Assembly (NCBI GenBank): GCA_017960985.1
Contig: JAGCYD010000076.1
Coordinates: 1-33,409 of the forward strand
Length of the DNA stretch: 33,409 bases
DNA from: Bacteroidaceae bacterium
GTDB lineage: Bacteria; Bacteroidota; Bacteroidia; Bacteroidales; Bacteroidaceae
Reading direction: 5' to 3'
Each line of letters opens with the position of its first letter. Position 1 is the stretch's first letter. Made by a program: the position numbers and the translations under genes. The notes below the pieces were generated by a model that was not told the DNA's origin, did no database searches, and worked only from the letters and a program-made list of their open reading frames with translations. Below, one piece after another: positions 22,959 to 30,565 of this stretch.

Positions 22959-24275
22959 ATGCTAACACTAAAACTGATTACAGAAGAAACCGACCGTGTA
23001 ATTCGCGGTCTGGAGAAGAAACACTTTACAGGAGCCAAGGAGGCCATCGCCGAAGCTATCAATATCGATCAGCGTCGACGCAAGGCACAGACGCAGCTTG
23101 ACCAAAATTTGTCAGAGGCAAAGAAATTGGCTGCCGAGATTGGCGGACTGATGAAACAGGGCAAGCACGACGAGGCTGAAGCTGTAAAGGTTAAAGTAGC
23201 AGAACTGAAACAACAGGGACAGGAACTGGAAAACGAAAAAGCAAAAGCCGAACAGGAACTGAACCAACTACTCTGCACTATACCCAATATTCCCTACGAC
23301 GAAGTTCCTGAAGGAACAGGAGCAGAGGATAATGTGGTAGTAAAAAGTAACCTGCGTGAATGCCGACCAGGCGACACGGTCGGTAACTGGGATACAAACC
23401 CCGAGGTGGCTGAAGCCAAATTACCTCACTGGGAACTGGCTAAAAAATATAACCTTATTGACTTCGACCTTGGCGTAAAGATTACAGGAGCTGGCTTCCC
23501 CGTCTATCGTGGTCTGGGAGCACGCCTGCAACGCGCCTTGATTAACTTCTTCTTGGACGAAGCCAGAGCTGCTGGCTATGAGGAAATCATGCCGCCAACG
23601 GTTGTTAATGCCGCCAGTGGATACGGCACAGGACAGTTGCCCGACAAGGAAGGACAGATGTATCACTGTGAGGTTGACGACCTCTATCTCATTCCAACAG
23701 CTGAAGTTCCCGTAACAAATATCTACCGAGATGTCATTATCGACGAAAAGATGCTACCCATCAAGAATTGTGCCTACACACAATGTTTCCGTCGTGAGGC
23801 TGGTTCATACGGCAAGGATGTACGCGGATTGAATCGTTTGCATGAGTTCTCGAAGGTGGAAATTGTACGCATCGACACCCCTGAACACAGCAAGGAAAGT
23901 CATAAAGAGATGTTGGTTCATGTAGAAGGGCTGTTAAAGAAACTGGAACTCCCCTACCGCATTCTACTGCTCTGTGGTGGAGACCAAAGTTTCACATCCG
24001 CTATCTGCTACGACTTTGAAGTATATAGCGAAGCACAGAAGCGATGGCTGGAAGTAAGTTCTGTATCAAACTTCGACACTTATCAGGCCAACCGACTGAA
24101 GTGCCGCGTACGCCGCACGGCAGACAAGAAGACGGAAATTGCACACACCCTGAACGGATCGGCTCTTGCCCTTCCCCGTATCGTGGCTGCTCTACTCGAA
24201 AACAATCAGAGCCCCGAGGGTATCCGTATTCCTAAGGCACTGCAACCCTATATGGGATGTGATATCATTAACTAA
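22959..24275 (+). CDS. serS: Seryl-tRNA synthetase
   Basis: The protein has 438 residues, slightly above the usual ~425. The N-terminal ~110 residues form the long antiparallel coiled coil that holds the long variable arm of tRNA-Ser (QTQLDQNLSEAKKLAAEIGG onward). The class II catalytic core follows: a TAEVPVTNIYRD segment for serine binding, motif 2 CFRREAGSYGKDVRGLNRLH and motif 3 NGSALALPRIVAALLENNQ. It charges tRNA-Ser with serine in the cytoplasm. It heads the plus-strand gene run from a strong consensus promoter; the next gene starts 36 bp later. Confidence 0.98.
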   Translation: MLTLKLITEETDRVIRGLEKKHFTGAKEAIAEAINIDQRRRKAQTQLDQNLSEAKKLAAEIGGLMKQGKHDEAEAVKVKVAELKQQGQELENEKAKAEQELNQLLCTIPNIPYDEVPEGTGAEDNVVVKSNLRECRPGDTVGNWDTNPEVAEAKLPHWELAKKYNLIDFDLGVKITGAGFPVYRGLGARLQRALINFFLDEARAAGYEEIMPPTVVNAASGYGTGQLPDKEGQMYHCEVDDLYLIPTAEVPVTNIYRDVIIDEKMLPIKNCAYTQCFRREAGSYGKDVRGLNRLHEFSKVEIVRIDTPEHSKESHKEMLVHVEGLLKKLELPYRILLLCGGDQSFTSAICYDFEVYSEAQKRWLEVSSVSNFDTYQANRLKCRVRRTADKKTEIAHTLNGSALALPRIVAALLENNQSPEGIRIPKALQPYMGCDIIN

Positions 24276-24283
24276 TCATAGAA

Positions 24284-24311
24284 GAATTGAAGGCTAAAAA
24301 GATTGAAGATT
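24284..24311 (+). repeat. Short ATTGAAGnn-type repeat before the nfn start codon
   Basis: The gap between serS and the next gene holds GAATTGAAGG and GATTGAAGATT, ending at the ATG. This is the same ATTGAAG family seen at 13548-13658, here also placed immediately before a start codon inside an operon and in the same orientation as the gene. It supplies an in-frame TTG (24303), which is less likely as start than the ATG at 24312. Confidence 0.5.
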
Positions 24312-26672
24312 ATGAATAAAATTGTAAAGAAGGAACAGTTTAGCGAAAAAGTTTATAAGCTGGTAGTTGAAGCCCCACTTATTGCCAAGGCTCGCAAAGC
24401 AGGCCATTTCGTTATTGTCAAAGTTGGCGAGAAGGGAGAACGCATTCCCTTGACCATTGCCGGAAGCGACCCGAAGCAAGGAACCATCACGCTGGTTATT
24501 CAGACTGTAGGAGCCAGCACGAGTAAATTGTGCGCCCTAAACGAAGGTGATTACATCACCGATGTCGTGGGACCACTCGGCCGTGCTACCCACATTGAGA
24601 AATTTGGCACTGTAGTTTGTGCTGGAGGTGGTGTAGGTGTGGCTCCCATGCTCCCCATCATACAGGCTCTGAAACAGGCCGGCAACCGCGTTATATCCGT
24701 ACTGGCTGGACGATCGAAAGACTTGATTATCCTCGAGGATGAAGTTCGCAAGTCAAGCGACGAAGTTATCATTATGACCGATGACGGTTCATACGGCCAG
24801 AAGGGCGTTGTAACGGTCGGTATCGAACAGGTTATTCAGCGCGAGAAGGTTGACAGGGTATTCGCCATCGGTCCCGCCATTATGATGAAGTTCTGTTGCC
24901 TGCTTACCAAGAAATACGAAATCCCCACGGATGTCAGCCTGAACACCATTATGGTGGATGGAACGGGTATGTGCGGAGCTTGTCGTATCAGGGTTGGAGG
25001 TAAGACAAAGTTCGTTTGCGTGGACGGCCCCGAATTCGACGGACATCAAGTAGATTTCGATGAAATGCTTCGTCGTGCTGGTGCTTTCAAGGCAGAAGAA
25101 CTGGAAGCCATGGAAGCATACCAAAATAGCATTGGATGTCAGACGGCACAGGTTGCAAGCAACAACACAACTGCAACCACGATGGATGCGAGCAAAATGG
25201 ACACTACTACACCATTGAGTGAGTTGATAGACCGCAAGGCCGAATGGCGCGAAGTGATTCGCAAGACTATGAAGCCCAAAGAGCGCACACAGATTGAGCG
25301 TTGCGTCATGCCCGAACTTGACCCTGTTTATCGTGCGACAACACGCACTGAAGAAGTAAACAAGGGACTGACAATGGAGCAGGCTCTGACTGAGGCCAAG
25401 CGTTGTCTCGATTGTGCCAACCCCACTTGTATGCAAGGATGTCCCGTCAACATCCATATCCCGTCATTCATCAAGAACATTGAGCGCGGAGAGATACTGA
25501 ATGCAGCCCGTGTACTGAAATCCACCAGTGCTCTGCCTGCCGTATGTGGCCGTGTCTGCCCACAGGAGAAACAATGCGAAGCACAATGTATCCACCTAAA
25601 GATGGGAGAAAAGGCTGTTGCCATTGGAAATCTAGAGCGTTTTGCTGCCGACTTCGAGCGTGAAAGCGGAAAGATGGCACTGCCCGAAGTGGCAAAAAAC
25701 AACGGCAAGAAGATTGCTGTTATCGGTTCAGGCCCCAGTGGTTTGAGCTTTGCTGGCGATATGGCCAAGATGGGCTATGAAGTAACAGTGTTCGAGGCAC
25801 TGCATGAAATTGGCGGTGTGCTGAAATATGGTATTCCCGAATTCCGTCTGCCCAACAAGATAGTAGATGTGGAAATACAAAATCTGGAGAAGATTGGTGT
25901 TAAGTTTGTCAAGGACTGCGTGGTCGGCAAGACCATCACCATTAAGGAACTGGAGGAACAAAACTATCAGGGCATCTTTGTAGGCTCTGGTGCAGGACTC
26001 CCCAACTTCATGGGAATTCCTGGTGAAAACTCCAACGGCATTATGAGTTCTAACGAATACCTGACCCGCGTAAATTTGATGGATGCTTCCAATCCTGCCT
26101 ATGACACACCTATCAAAAAGGCCAAAAGCGTGATGGTTGTCGGTGGTGGTAACACAGCGATGGATAGTTGCCGTACCGCAAAACGTTTAGGAGCAGAACG
26201 TGTATTTATTGCCTACCGCCGAAGCGAAGCAGAAATGCCTGCCCGTCTGGAGGAGGTAAAGCACGCAAAAGAAGAAGGCATTGAATTCCTTACCTTACAC
26301 AATCCTATCGAGTATCATGCAGATGAGAAAGGTAATGTCACCGAAGTTGTACTCCAGAAGATGGAATTGGGCGAGCCCGATGCCAGTGGTCGTCGCAGTC
26401 CACAGCCCATTCCCGGAGCAATTGAAACTATAGCCATAGACCAAGCCATCGTTGCAGTCGGTGTAAGCCCCAACCCAATTGTTCCCACTTCAATTGAAGG
26501 TCTGGAACTTGGACGCAAAAACACCATCGTTGTGAACGAAGGTATGCAGACTAACATCCCGACCATATTTGCCGGTGGTGATATTGTGCGCGGCGGTGCT
26601 ACCGTAATCCTTGCTATGGGCGATGGACGCAGAGCCGCAGCTGCTATGGACGAATATTTGAAGAAAGCATGA
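24312..26672 (+). CDS. Fused NfnSL-type NAD(P)H:ferredoxin oxidoreductase
   Basis: The protein has 786 residues. Residues 1-~280 match the DHODB/NfnS electron-transfer subunit: FAD site IPLTIAG, NAD site AGGGVGVAPMLP and a 2Fe-2S cysteine set CGACRIRVGGKTKFVC. Residues ~300-786 match the GltD/NfnL subunit: Fe-S cysteines CLDCANPTCMQGCP and CGRVCPQEKQCEAQC, FAD motif IGSGPSGLSFAG and NADPH motif VVGGGNTAMDSCRTAKRLGA. Separate NfnS and NfnL proteins form a bifurcating transhydrogenase linking NADH, NADPH and ferredoxin; here they are one chain. Public annotation often names this fusion a DHODB NAD-binding subunit/glutamate synthase. No pyrD or gltB is adjacent, which favours the Nfn role. The ATG at 24312 is chosen over an upstream TTG at 24303. 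It overlaps the next gene by 4 bp. Confidence 0.92.
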   Translation: MNKIVKKEQFSEKVYKLVVEAPLIAKARKAGHFVIVKVGEKGERIPLTIAGSDPKQGTITLVIQTVGASTSKLCALNEGDYITDVVGPLGRATHIEKFGTVVCAGGGVGVAPMLPIIQALKQAGNRVISVLAGRSKDLIILEDEVRKSSDEVIIMTDDGSYGQKGVVTVGIEQVIQREKVDRVFAIGPAIMMKFCCLLTKKYEIPTDVSLNTIMVDGTGMCGACRIRVGGKTKFVCVDGPEFDGHQVDFDEMLRRAGAFKAEELEAMEAYQNSIGCQTAQVASNNTTATTMDASKMDTTTPLSELIDRKAEWREVIRKTMKPKERTQIERCVMPELDPVYRATTRTEEVNKGLTMEQALTEAKRCLDCANPTCMQGCPVNIHIPSFIKNIERGEILNAARVLKSTSALPAVCGRVCPQEKQCEAQCIHLKMGEKAVAIGNLERFAADFERESGKMALPEVAKNNGKKIAVIGSGPSGLSFAGDMAKMGYEVTVFEALHEIGGVLKYGIPEFRLPNKIVDVEIQNLEKIGVKFVKDCVVGKTITIKELEEQNYQGIFVGSGAGLPNFMGIPGENSNGIMSSNEYLTRVNLMDASNPAYDTPIKKAKSVMVVGGGNTAMDSCRTAKRLGAERVFIAYRRSEAEMPARLEEVKHAKEEGIEFLTLHNPIEYHADEKGNVTEVVLQKMELGEPDASGRRSPQPIPGAIETIAIDQAIVAVGVSPNPIVPTSIEGLELGRKNTIVVNEGMQTNIPTIFAGGDIVRGGATVILAMGDGRRAAAAMDEYLKKA

Positions 26673-27922
26673 AGCGAATCCTAATGTCGCTATTGATGCT
26701 TGTTGCACTCACAAGTCTGCAAGCACAAAGAAAGAAGGCTTTGCCTAAGCCCGTCCTCCCAAATATGACTGTGGAGGAGGCTTTGGCAAAGTACGACTTT
26801 CCATCTGCGGAACTACTCATCAACAATGAAATAGCGACATTGAAAAAAGCCAAGCAACCCACCTTCGAGCAAGAGGCAAAACTACAATGGCTGAGAAAGG
26901 CACAAATCAAGTTAAACGCCGTTGAGAAAGTAACATTCATCGACAGTCTTATTGTGCCACACAACGAAGCCCTAAAACATATTCGCCTCAGTCCTGAATG
27001 TGGAACGCTGCATCGTTATTCCGATTTCTTCCACAAGGCGGACAGTATGGATTGTACCGTCTTCAAATCACAGATGGGCGACCAAATCTTCTTTTCACAA
27101 GCAGACGGACAAGAAAGCGTAAGTCTTTATACTTGTGACATCTATGGTGACAATTCTATTTCAAAGCCAACCATCTTAAATGGACTCTCCGATAATGAGG
27201 AGAAGCAAAACTATCCCTTCGTGATGACTGATGGTACGACCATCTATTTTGCGGCACAGGGAACAGAAAGTCTTGGCGGATACGACATCTTTATGTCACG
27301 CTACGACCCCGACGAACATCGTTTCCTCTCGCCCGAAAATATCGGTATGCCGTTCAACTCTCCTGCCAACGACTATTTGTATGCCATAGACGAATTCAAC
27401 AATCTCGGATGGTTCATTACAGACCGGAACATGAGCGGAGATAGTGTTTGCATCTACATCTTCATTCCCAATGAGACCCGACAGGTATATGTTCCTGAAG
27501 AGTTAGGTGCCGACACCCTGCGAAGTTTTGCTCGTATCAATAGTATCAGCGATACATGGCGGGACGAAATGGCTGTCCGTGCGGCTCAATTCCGCTTGCG
27601 CGCGCTCAAAGCCTCCACGGAAGAAAAAGAAAATGCCGAATTCGACTTTATTGTAACGGACAATCAGATATACCATAAGACAACTGATTTCCGCAATGAA
27701 TCCGCTCGGAACCAAGTGGGTATCTGGTTACAGACTCGTAAACAACTCGAAGAAACACAACACCTATTAACCTTAAAGCGCAAAGAATATCCGAACACGC
27801 TTTCCAATCAACGCGAGAATATCAAGGAAGAGATATTGAGCCTGGAAGCAAACGAAGAACGGCTATTCAATCAAGTCAAACGACTGGAAAAAGAAATTAG
27901 AAAAGCCGAGTTAGGACTTTAA
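26669..27922 (+). CDS. Exported protein with PD40 (WD40-like) repeats and C-terminal coiled coil
   Basis: The protein has 417 residues with a signal peptide (MKRILMSLLMLVALTSLQAQ). A helical N-terminal region (~30-95) is followed by a beta-propeller-like region (~110-260). The best PD40 repeat reads IYFAAQGTESLGGYDIFMSR. The last ~70 residues are strongly charged and heptad-like (ENIKEEILSLEANEERLFNQ), predicting a coiled coil. Proteins of this layout in Bacteroidetes are often periplasmic and associated with OmpA-like or gliding/secretion components, but nothing here proves that. The start overlaps the preceding stop (ATGA), so translation is coupled. Confidence 0.8.
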   Translation: MKRILMSLLMLVALTSLQAQRKKALPKPVLPNMTVEEALAKYDFPSAELLINNEIATLKKAKQPTFEQEAKLQWLRKAQIKLNAVEKVTFIDSLIVPHNEALKHIRLSPECGTLHRYSDFFHKADSMDCTVFKSQMGDQIFFSQADGQESVSLYTCDIYGDNSISKPTILNGLSDNEEKQNYPFVMTDGTTIYFAAQGTESLGGYDIFMSRYDPDEHRFLSPENIGMPFNSPANDYLYAIDEFNNLGWFITDRNMSGDSVCIYIFIPNETRQVYVPEELGADTLRSFARINSISDTWRDEMAVRAAQFRLRALKASTEEKENAEFDFIVTDNQIYHKTTDFRNESARNQVGIWLQTRKQLEETQHLLTLKRKEYPNTLSNQRENIKEEILSLEANEERLFNQVKRLEKEIRKAELGL

Positions 27923-27932
27923 CAACACAAAG

Positions 27933-27938
27933 AGGAGG
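27933..27938 (+). promoter_or_regulatory. Strong Shine-Dalgarno sequence before the nucleoside phosphorylase gene
   Basis: AGGAGG lies 6 nt before the ATG at 27945. Bacteroidetes genes generally lack Shine-Dalgarno sequences, and I did not see comparable ones at the other starts I checked here, so this perfect one stands out. Confidence 0.6.
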
Positions 27939-27944
27939 CATACC

Positions 27945-28814
27945 ATGAAAAGATTTCCTGAATCAGAGTTGATTATCAACAACGACGGCTCATGCTTTCA
28001 TCTGCATCTTAAGCCTGAGCAACTGGCAGACAGAGTTATTCTTGTTGGAGACCCTGCAAGAGTGGACACCGTAGCCGAACACTTCGACAACAAAGAATGT
28101 GAAGTTAGCAGTCGGGAGTTTCACACCATTACGGGAACCTATAACGGAAAGCGAATCACAGTACAATCTCACGGCATTGGTTGCGACAATATTGATATCG
28201 TTGCAAACGAACTCGATACACTTGCAAATATCGACTACAACACCCGCGAAGAAAAGCCCGAACACAGAACGCTAACAATGGTGCGCATTGGTACCTGCGG
28301 TGGTCTGCAACCTTTTACACCCACAGGAACTTTTATTGCCAGTGTAAAAAGCATTGGTTTCGATGGATTGCTTAATTTCTATGCTGGACGCAATGAAGTT
28401 TGCGACTTGCAGTTGGAAGAGGCATTCAAAAAGCACATGAACTGGAGTCCCCTCCTCGCTGCTCCCTATGTGGCTAATGCAGATAAGGACTTGATTGATC
28501 AGATAGCCGGCGACGATATGGTTCGAGGGATTACTATTGCATGCGGTGGCTTTTACGGGCCACAGGGACGCCGACTTCGCATCCCTTTGGCCGACCCCAA
28601 TCAAAACGAGAAGGTAGAATCCTTTGAATATGACGGGCTACGCATCTGTAACTTTGAAATGGAAAGTAGTGCTCTTGCTGGACTTGCCTCCTTATTAGGG
28701 CATCGAGCCATGACCTGCTGCATGGTCATAGCCAACCGATATGCACAAAAAATGAACACAGAGTATAAAAACTCAATAGACACGCTCATCAAACTCGTAC
28801 TCGACCGTATTTGA
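27945..28814 (+). CDS. Uridine phosphorylase family nucleoside phosphorylase
   Basis: The protein has 289 residues of the NP-I (PNP/UDP) fold. The phosphate-binding segment is VILVGDPARVDTV, the Gly-rich segment VRIGTCGGLQPF, and the nucleoside/ribose site CNFEMESSALAGLASLLGH with the family Glu-Met-Glu. It catalyses phosphate-dependent cleavage of a nucleoside to a base and ribose-1-phosphate in salvage. The pattern is nearer to uridine phosphorylase than to purine nucleoside phosphorylase, but substrate preference cannot be fixed by eye. It is ~35 residues longer than E. coli Udp. It starts 22 bp after the PD40 gene behind a strong Shine-Dalgarno sequence. Confidence 0.9.
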   Translation: MKRFPESELIINNDGSCFHLHLKPEQLADRVILVGDPARVDTVAEHFDNKECEVSSREFHTITGTYNGKRITVQSHGIGCDNIDIVANELDTLANIDYNTREEKPEHRTLTMVRIGTCGGLQPFTPTGTFIASVKSIGFDGLLNFYAGRNEVCDLQLEEAFKKHMNWSPLLAAPYVANADKDLIDQIAGDDMVRGITIACGGFYGPQGRRLRIPLADPNQNEKVESFEYDGLRICNFEMESSALAGLASLLGHRAMTCCMVIANRYAQKMNTEYKNSIDTLIKLVLDRI

Positions 28815-28817
28815 CCT

Positions 28818-29186
28818 ATGAATGGGATATACACTTTCTTATTACTCATCCTAAGCAATGTGTTCATGACACTTGCTTGGTATGGACATCTGAAACTACA
28901 ACAAACGGGCACATCGTCAAATTGGCCCCTTATCAGTGTCATTATCTTTTCGTGGCTCATTGCGTTTTTTGAATACTGTTGTCAAGTACCCGCTAATCGC
29001 ATCGGATTTACGGGCAATGGCGGTCCATTCTCGCTTGTACAGTTAAAGGTCCTGCAAGAATGTATTTCCCTGGTAGTCTTTGCGATTATCGCCCACATTA
29101 TGTTCCAACACGAAGGACTACACTGGAATCATTTCGCCGCCTTTTTGTGTATCATTGGTGCCGTGTACTTTGTATTCATGAAATAG
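28818..29186 (+). CDS. DUF486 (DMT-like) small membrane protein
   Basis: This is a 122-residue protein with four hydrophobic segments. It matches the DUF486 family in length and in the segments FMTLAWYGHLKL, IAFFEYCCQVPANRIG and LVQLKVLQE. The family is distantly related to small drug/metabolite transporters, but no substrate is known. It lies 3 bp after the phosphorylase stop and 1 bp before the mnmE start, so it is clearly in the operon. Confidence 0.9.
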   Translation: MNGIYTFLLLILSNVFMTLAWYGHLKLQQTGTSSNWPLISVIIFSWLIAFFEYCCQVPANRIGFTGNGGPFSLVQLKVLQECISLVVFAIIAHIMFQHEGLHWNHFAAFLCIIGAVYFVFMK

Positions 29187-29187
29187 G

Positions 29188-30525
29188 ATGAGTAACGATA
29201 CCATCTGCGCACTCGCAACACCTACTGGAGGAGCACTCTCTATTATCCGGCTCTCTGGCCCCGAAGCCATCGCCATTGTCGGAGCGTTATGCCCAAAAGC
29301 AAAAGACAATCGGGAAAGGAATCTATTCCACACCCATATTACAGACAATAAGGGAGAAGTCATCGATGATATCGTTGTGTCTATCTTCCATGCCCCGCAT
29401 TCCTATACTGGTGAAGACTGTGTAGAGATATCCTGTCATGGCTCACAATACATTGCAAACAAGATTCTCGAACTTCTCATCAAACAGGGATGTCGTATGG
29501 CAACCCCTGGAGAATACACCAAACGGGCATTCCTTAACGGGAAATTAGACCTTAGTCAGGCGGAAGCCGTAGCAGACTTGATTGCCTCTACGAACAAGGC
29601 TACTCATCAGATTGCCATATCTCAGCTTCGGGGACATTTCTCTTCGAAACTGGCACAACTGCGCGAACAACTTCTACATCTCACAACCCTACTCGAGTTG
29701 GAACTCGATTTTGCCGACCACGAAGACCTTGAGTTTGCCAATCGCACAGAATTGCTAACACTTGCCCAAACCATAGACAGCCATATTGCCGTCCTTATCC
29801 AGTCCTTTGAAACAGGTCAGGCTATCAAGCAAGGTATCCCCGTTGCCATCGTCGGCAAAACCAATGTCGGAAAGAGCACTTTGTTGAACCGATTATTAAA
29901 GGACGACCGTGCAATTGTCAGCGACATACATGGCACTACACGCGACACTATTGAGGATGTAATCGACATCAATGGCATAAAGTTCCGTTTCATCGATACT
30001 GCCGGACTTCGCAAAACCAAGGATACCATTGAACAAATCGGTATCGAGCGCACCTATCAGGCTATTGAAAAAGCACGCATCGTGTTATGGCTAATTGACG
30101 AAGAACCTTCTCCGTCAGAAGTGGCAGACATGAAGCAACGCACATCTGGTAAATCCCTAATTATCGTCAGGAACAAGATGGACATTCAACCCGTAAGTGG
30201 AGAAAACATAGCCACCATCAACATTAGCGCAAAGAACGATGATAACATTTCTGCTTTAGAAACCATCATATATCGTACTGCTAATATACCTGAACTTAAC
30301 GACACCGATGTCATCATCAGCAATGCACGCCACTACGAGGCATTAAGCAAAGCACACAATAATCTGTCACGGGTAATTGATGGCATCCAAGCCGAATTAA
30401 GTGGCGAACTCATTGCTGAGGACCTTCGTCTTGTTCTCAATAATCTTGCTGAAATCACAGGCGGAGCCATCACATCACAGGAAACCCTCAACAATGTCTT
30501 CTCTCACTTCTGCGTCGGAAAGTAG
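29188..30525 (+). CDS. mnmE: tRNA uridine-5-carboxymethylaminomethyl modification GTPase
   Basis: The protein has 445 residues, close to the usual 450. The N-terminal folate-binding domain opens with DTICALATPTGGALSIIRLS. A helical domain is interrupted by the G domain (~210-370): G1 GKTNVGKS, G2 around GTTRDTIED, G3 DTAG and G4 NKMD. The C-terminal tetrapeptide-type end is FCVGK, holding the conserved Cys. With MnmG it adds the cmnm5 group to U34 of tRNAs reading NNA/NNG codons, including tRNA-Glu of the UUC type. It is the sixth gene of the serS run, 40 bp before the rhamnosidase. Confidence 0.98.
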   Translation: MSNDTICALATPTGGALSIIRLSGPEAIAIVGALCPKAKDNRERNLFHTHITDNKGEVIDDIVVSIFHAPHSYTGEDCVEISCHGSQYIANKILELLIKQGCRMATPGEYTKRAFLNGKLDLSQAEAVADLIASTNKATHQIAISQLRGHFSSKLAQLREQLLHLTTLLELELDFADHEDLEFANRTELLTLAQTIDSHIAVLIQSFETGQAIKQGIPVAIVGKTNVGKSTLLNRLLKDDRAIVSDIHGTTRDTIEDVIDINGIKFRFIDTAGLRKTKDTIEQIGIERTYQAIEKARIVLWLIDEEPSPSEVADMKQRTSGKSLIIVRNKMDIQPVSGENIATINISAKNDDNISALETIIYRTANIPELNDTDVIISNARHYEALSKAHNNLSRVIDGIQAELSGELIAEDLRLVLNNLAEITGGAITSQETLNNVFSHFCVGK

Positions 30526-30565
30526 ATTCTGCGTGGGGAAATAATCACAACTTTAACATCAAAAG

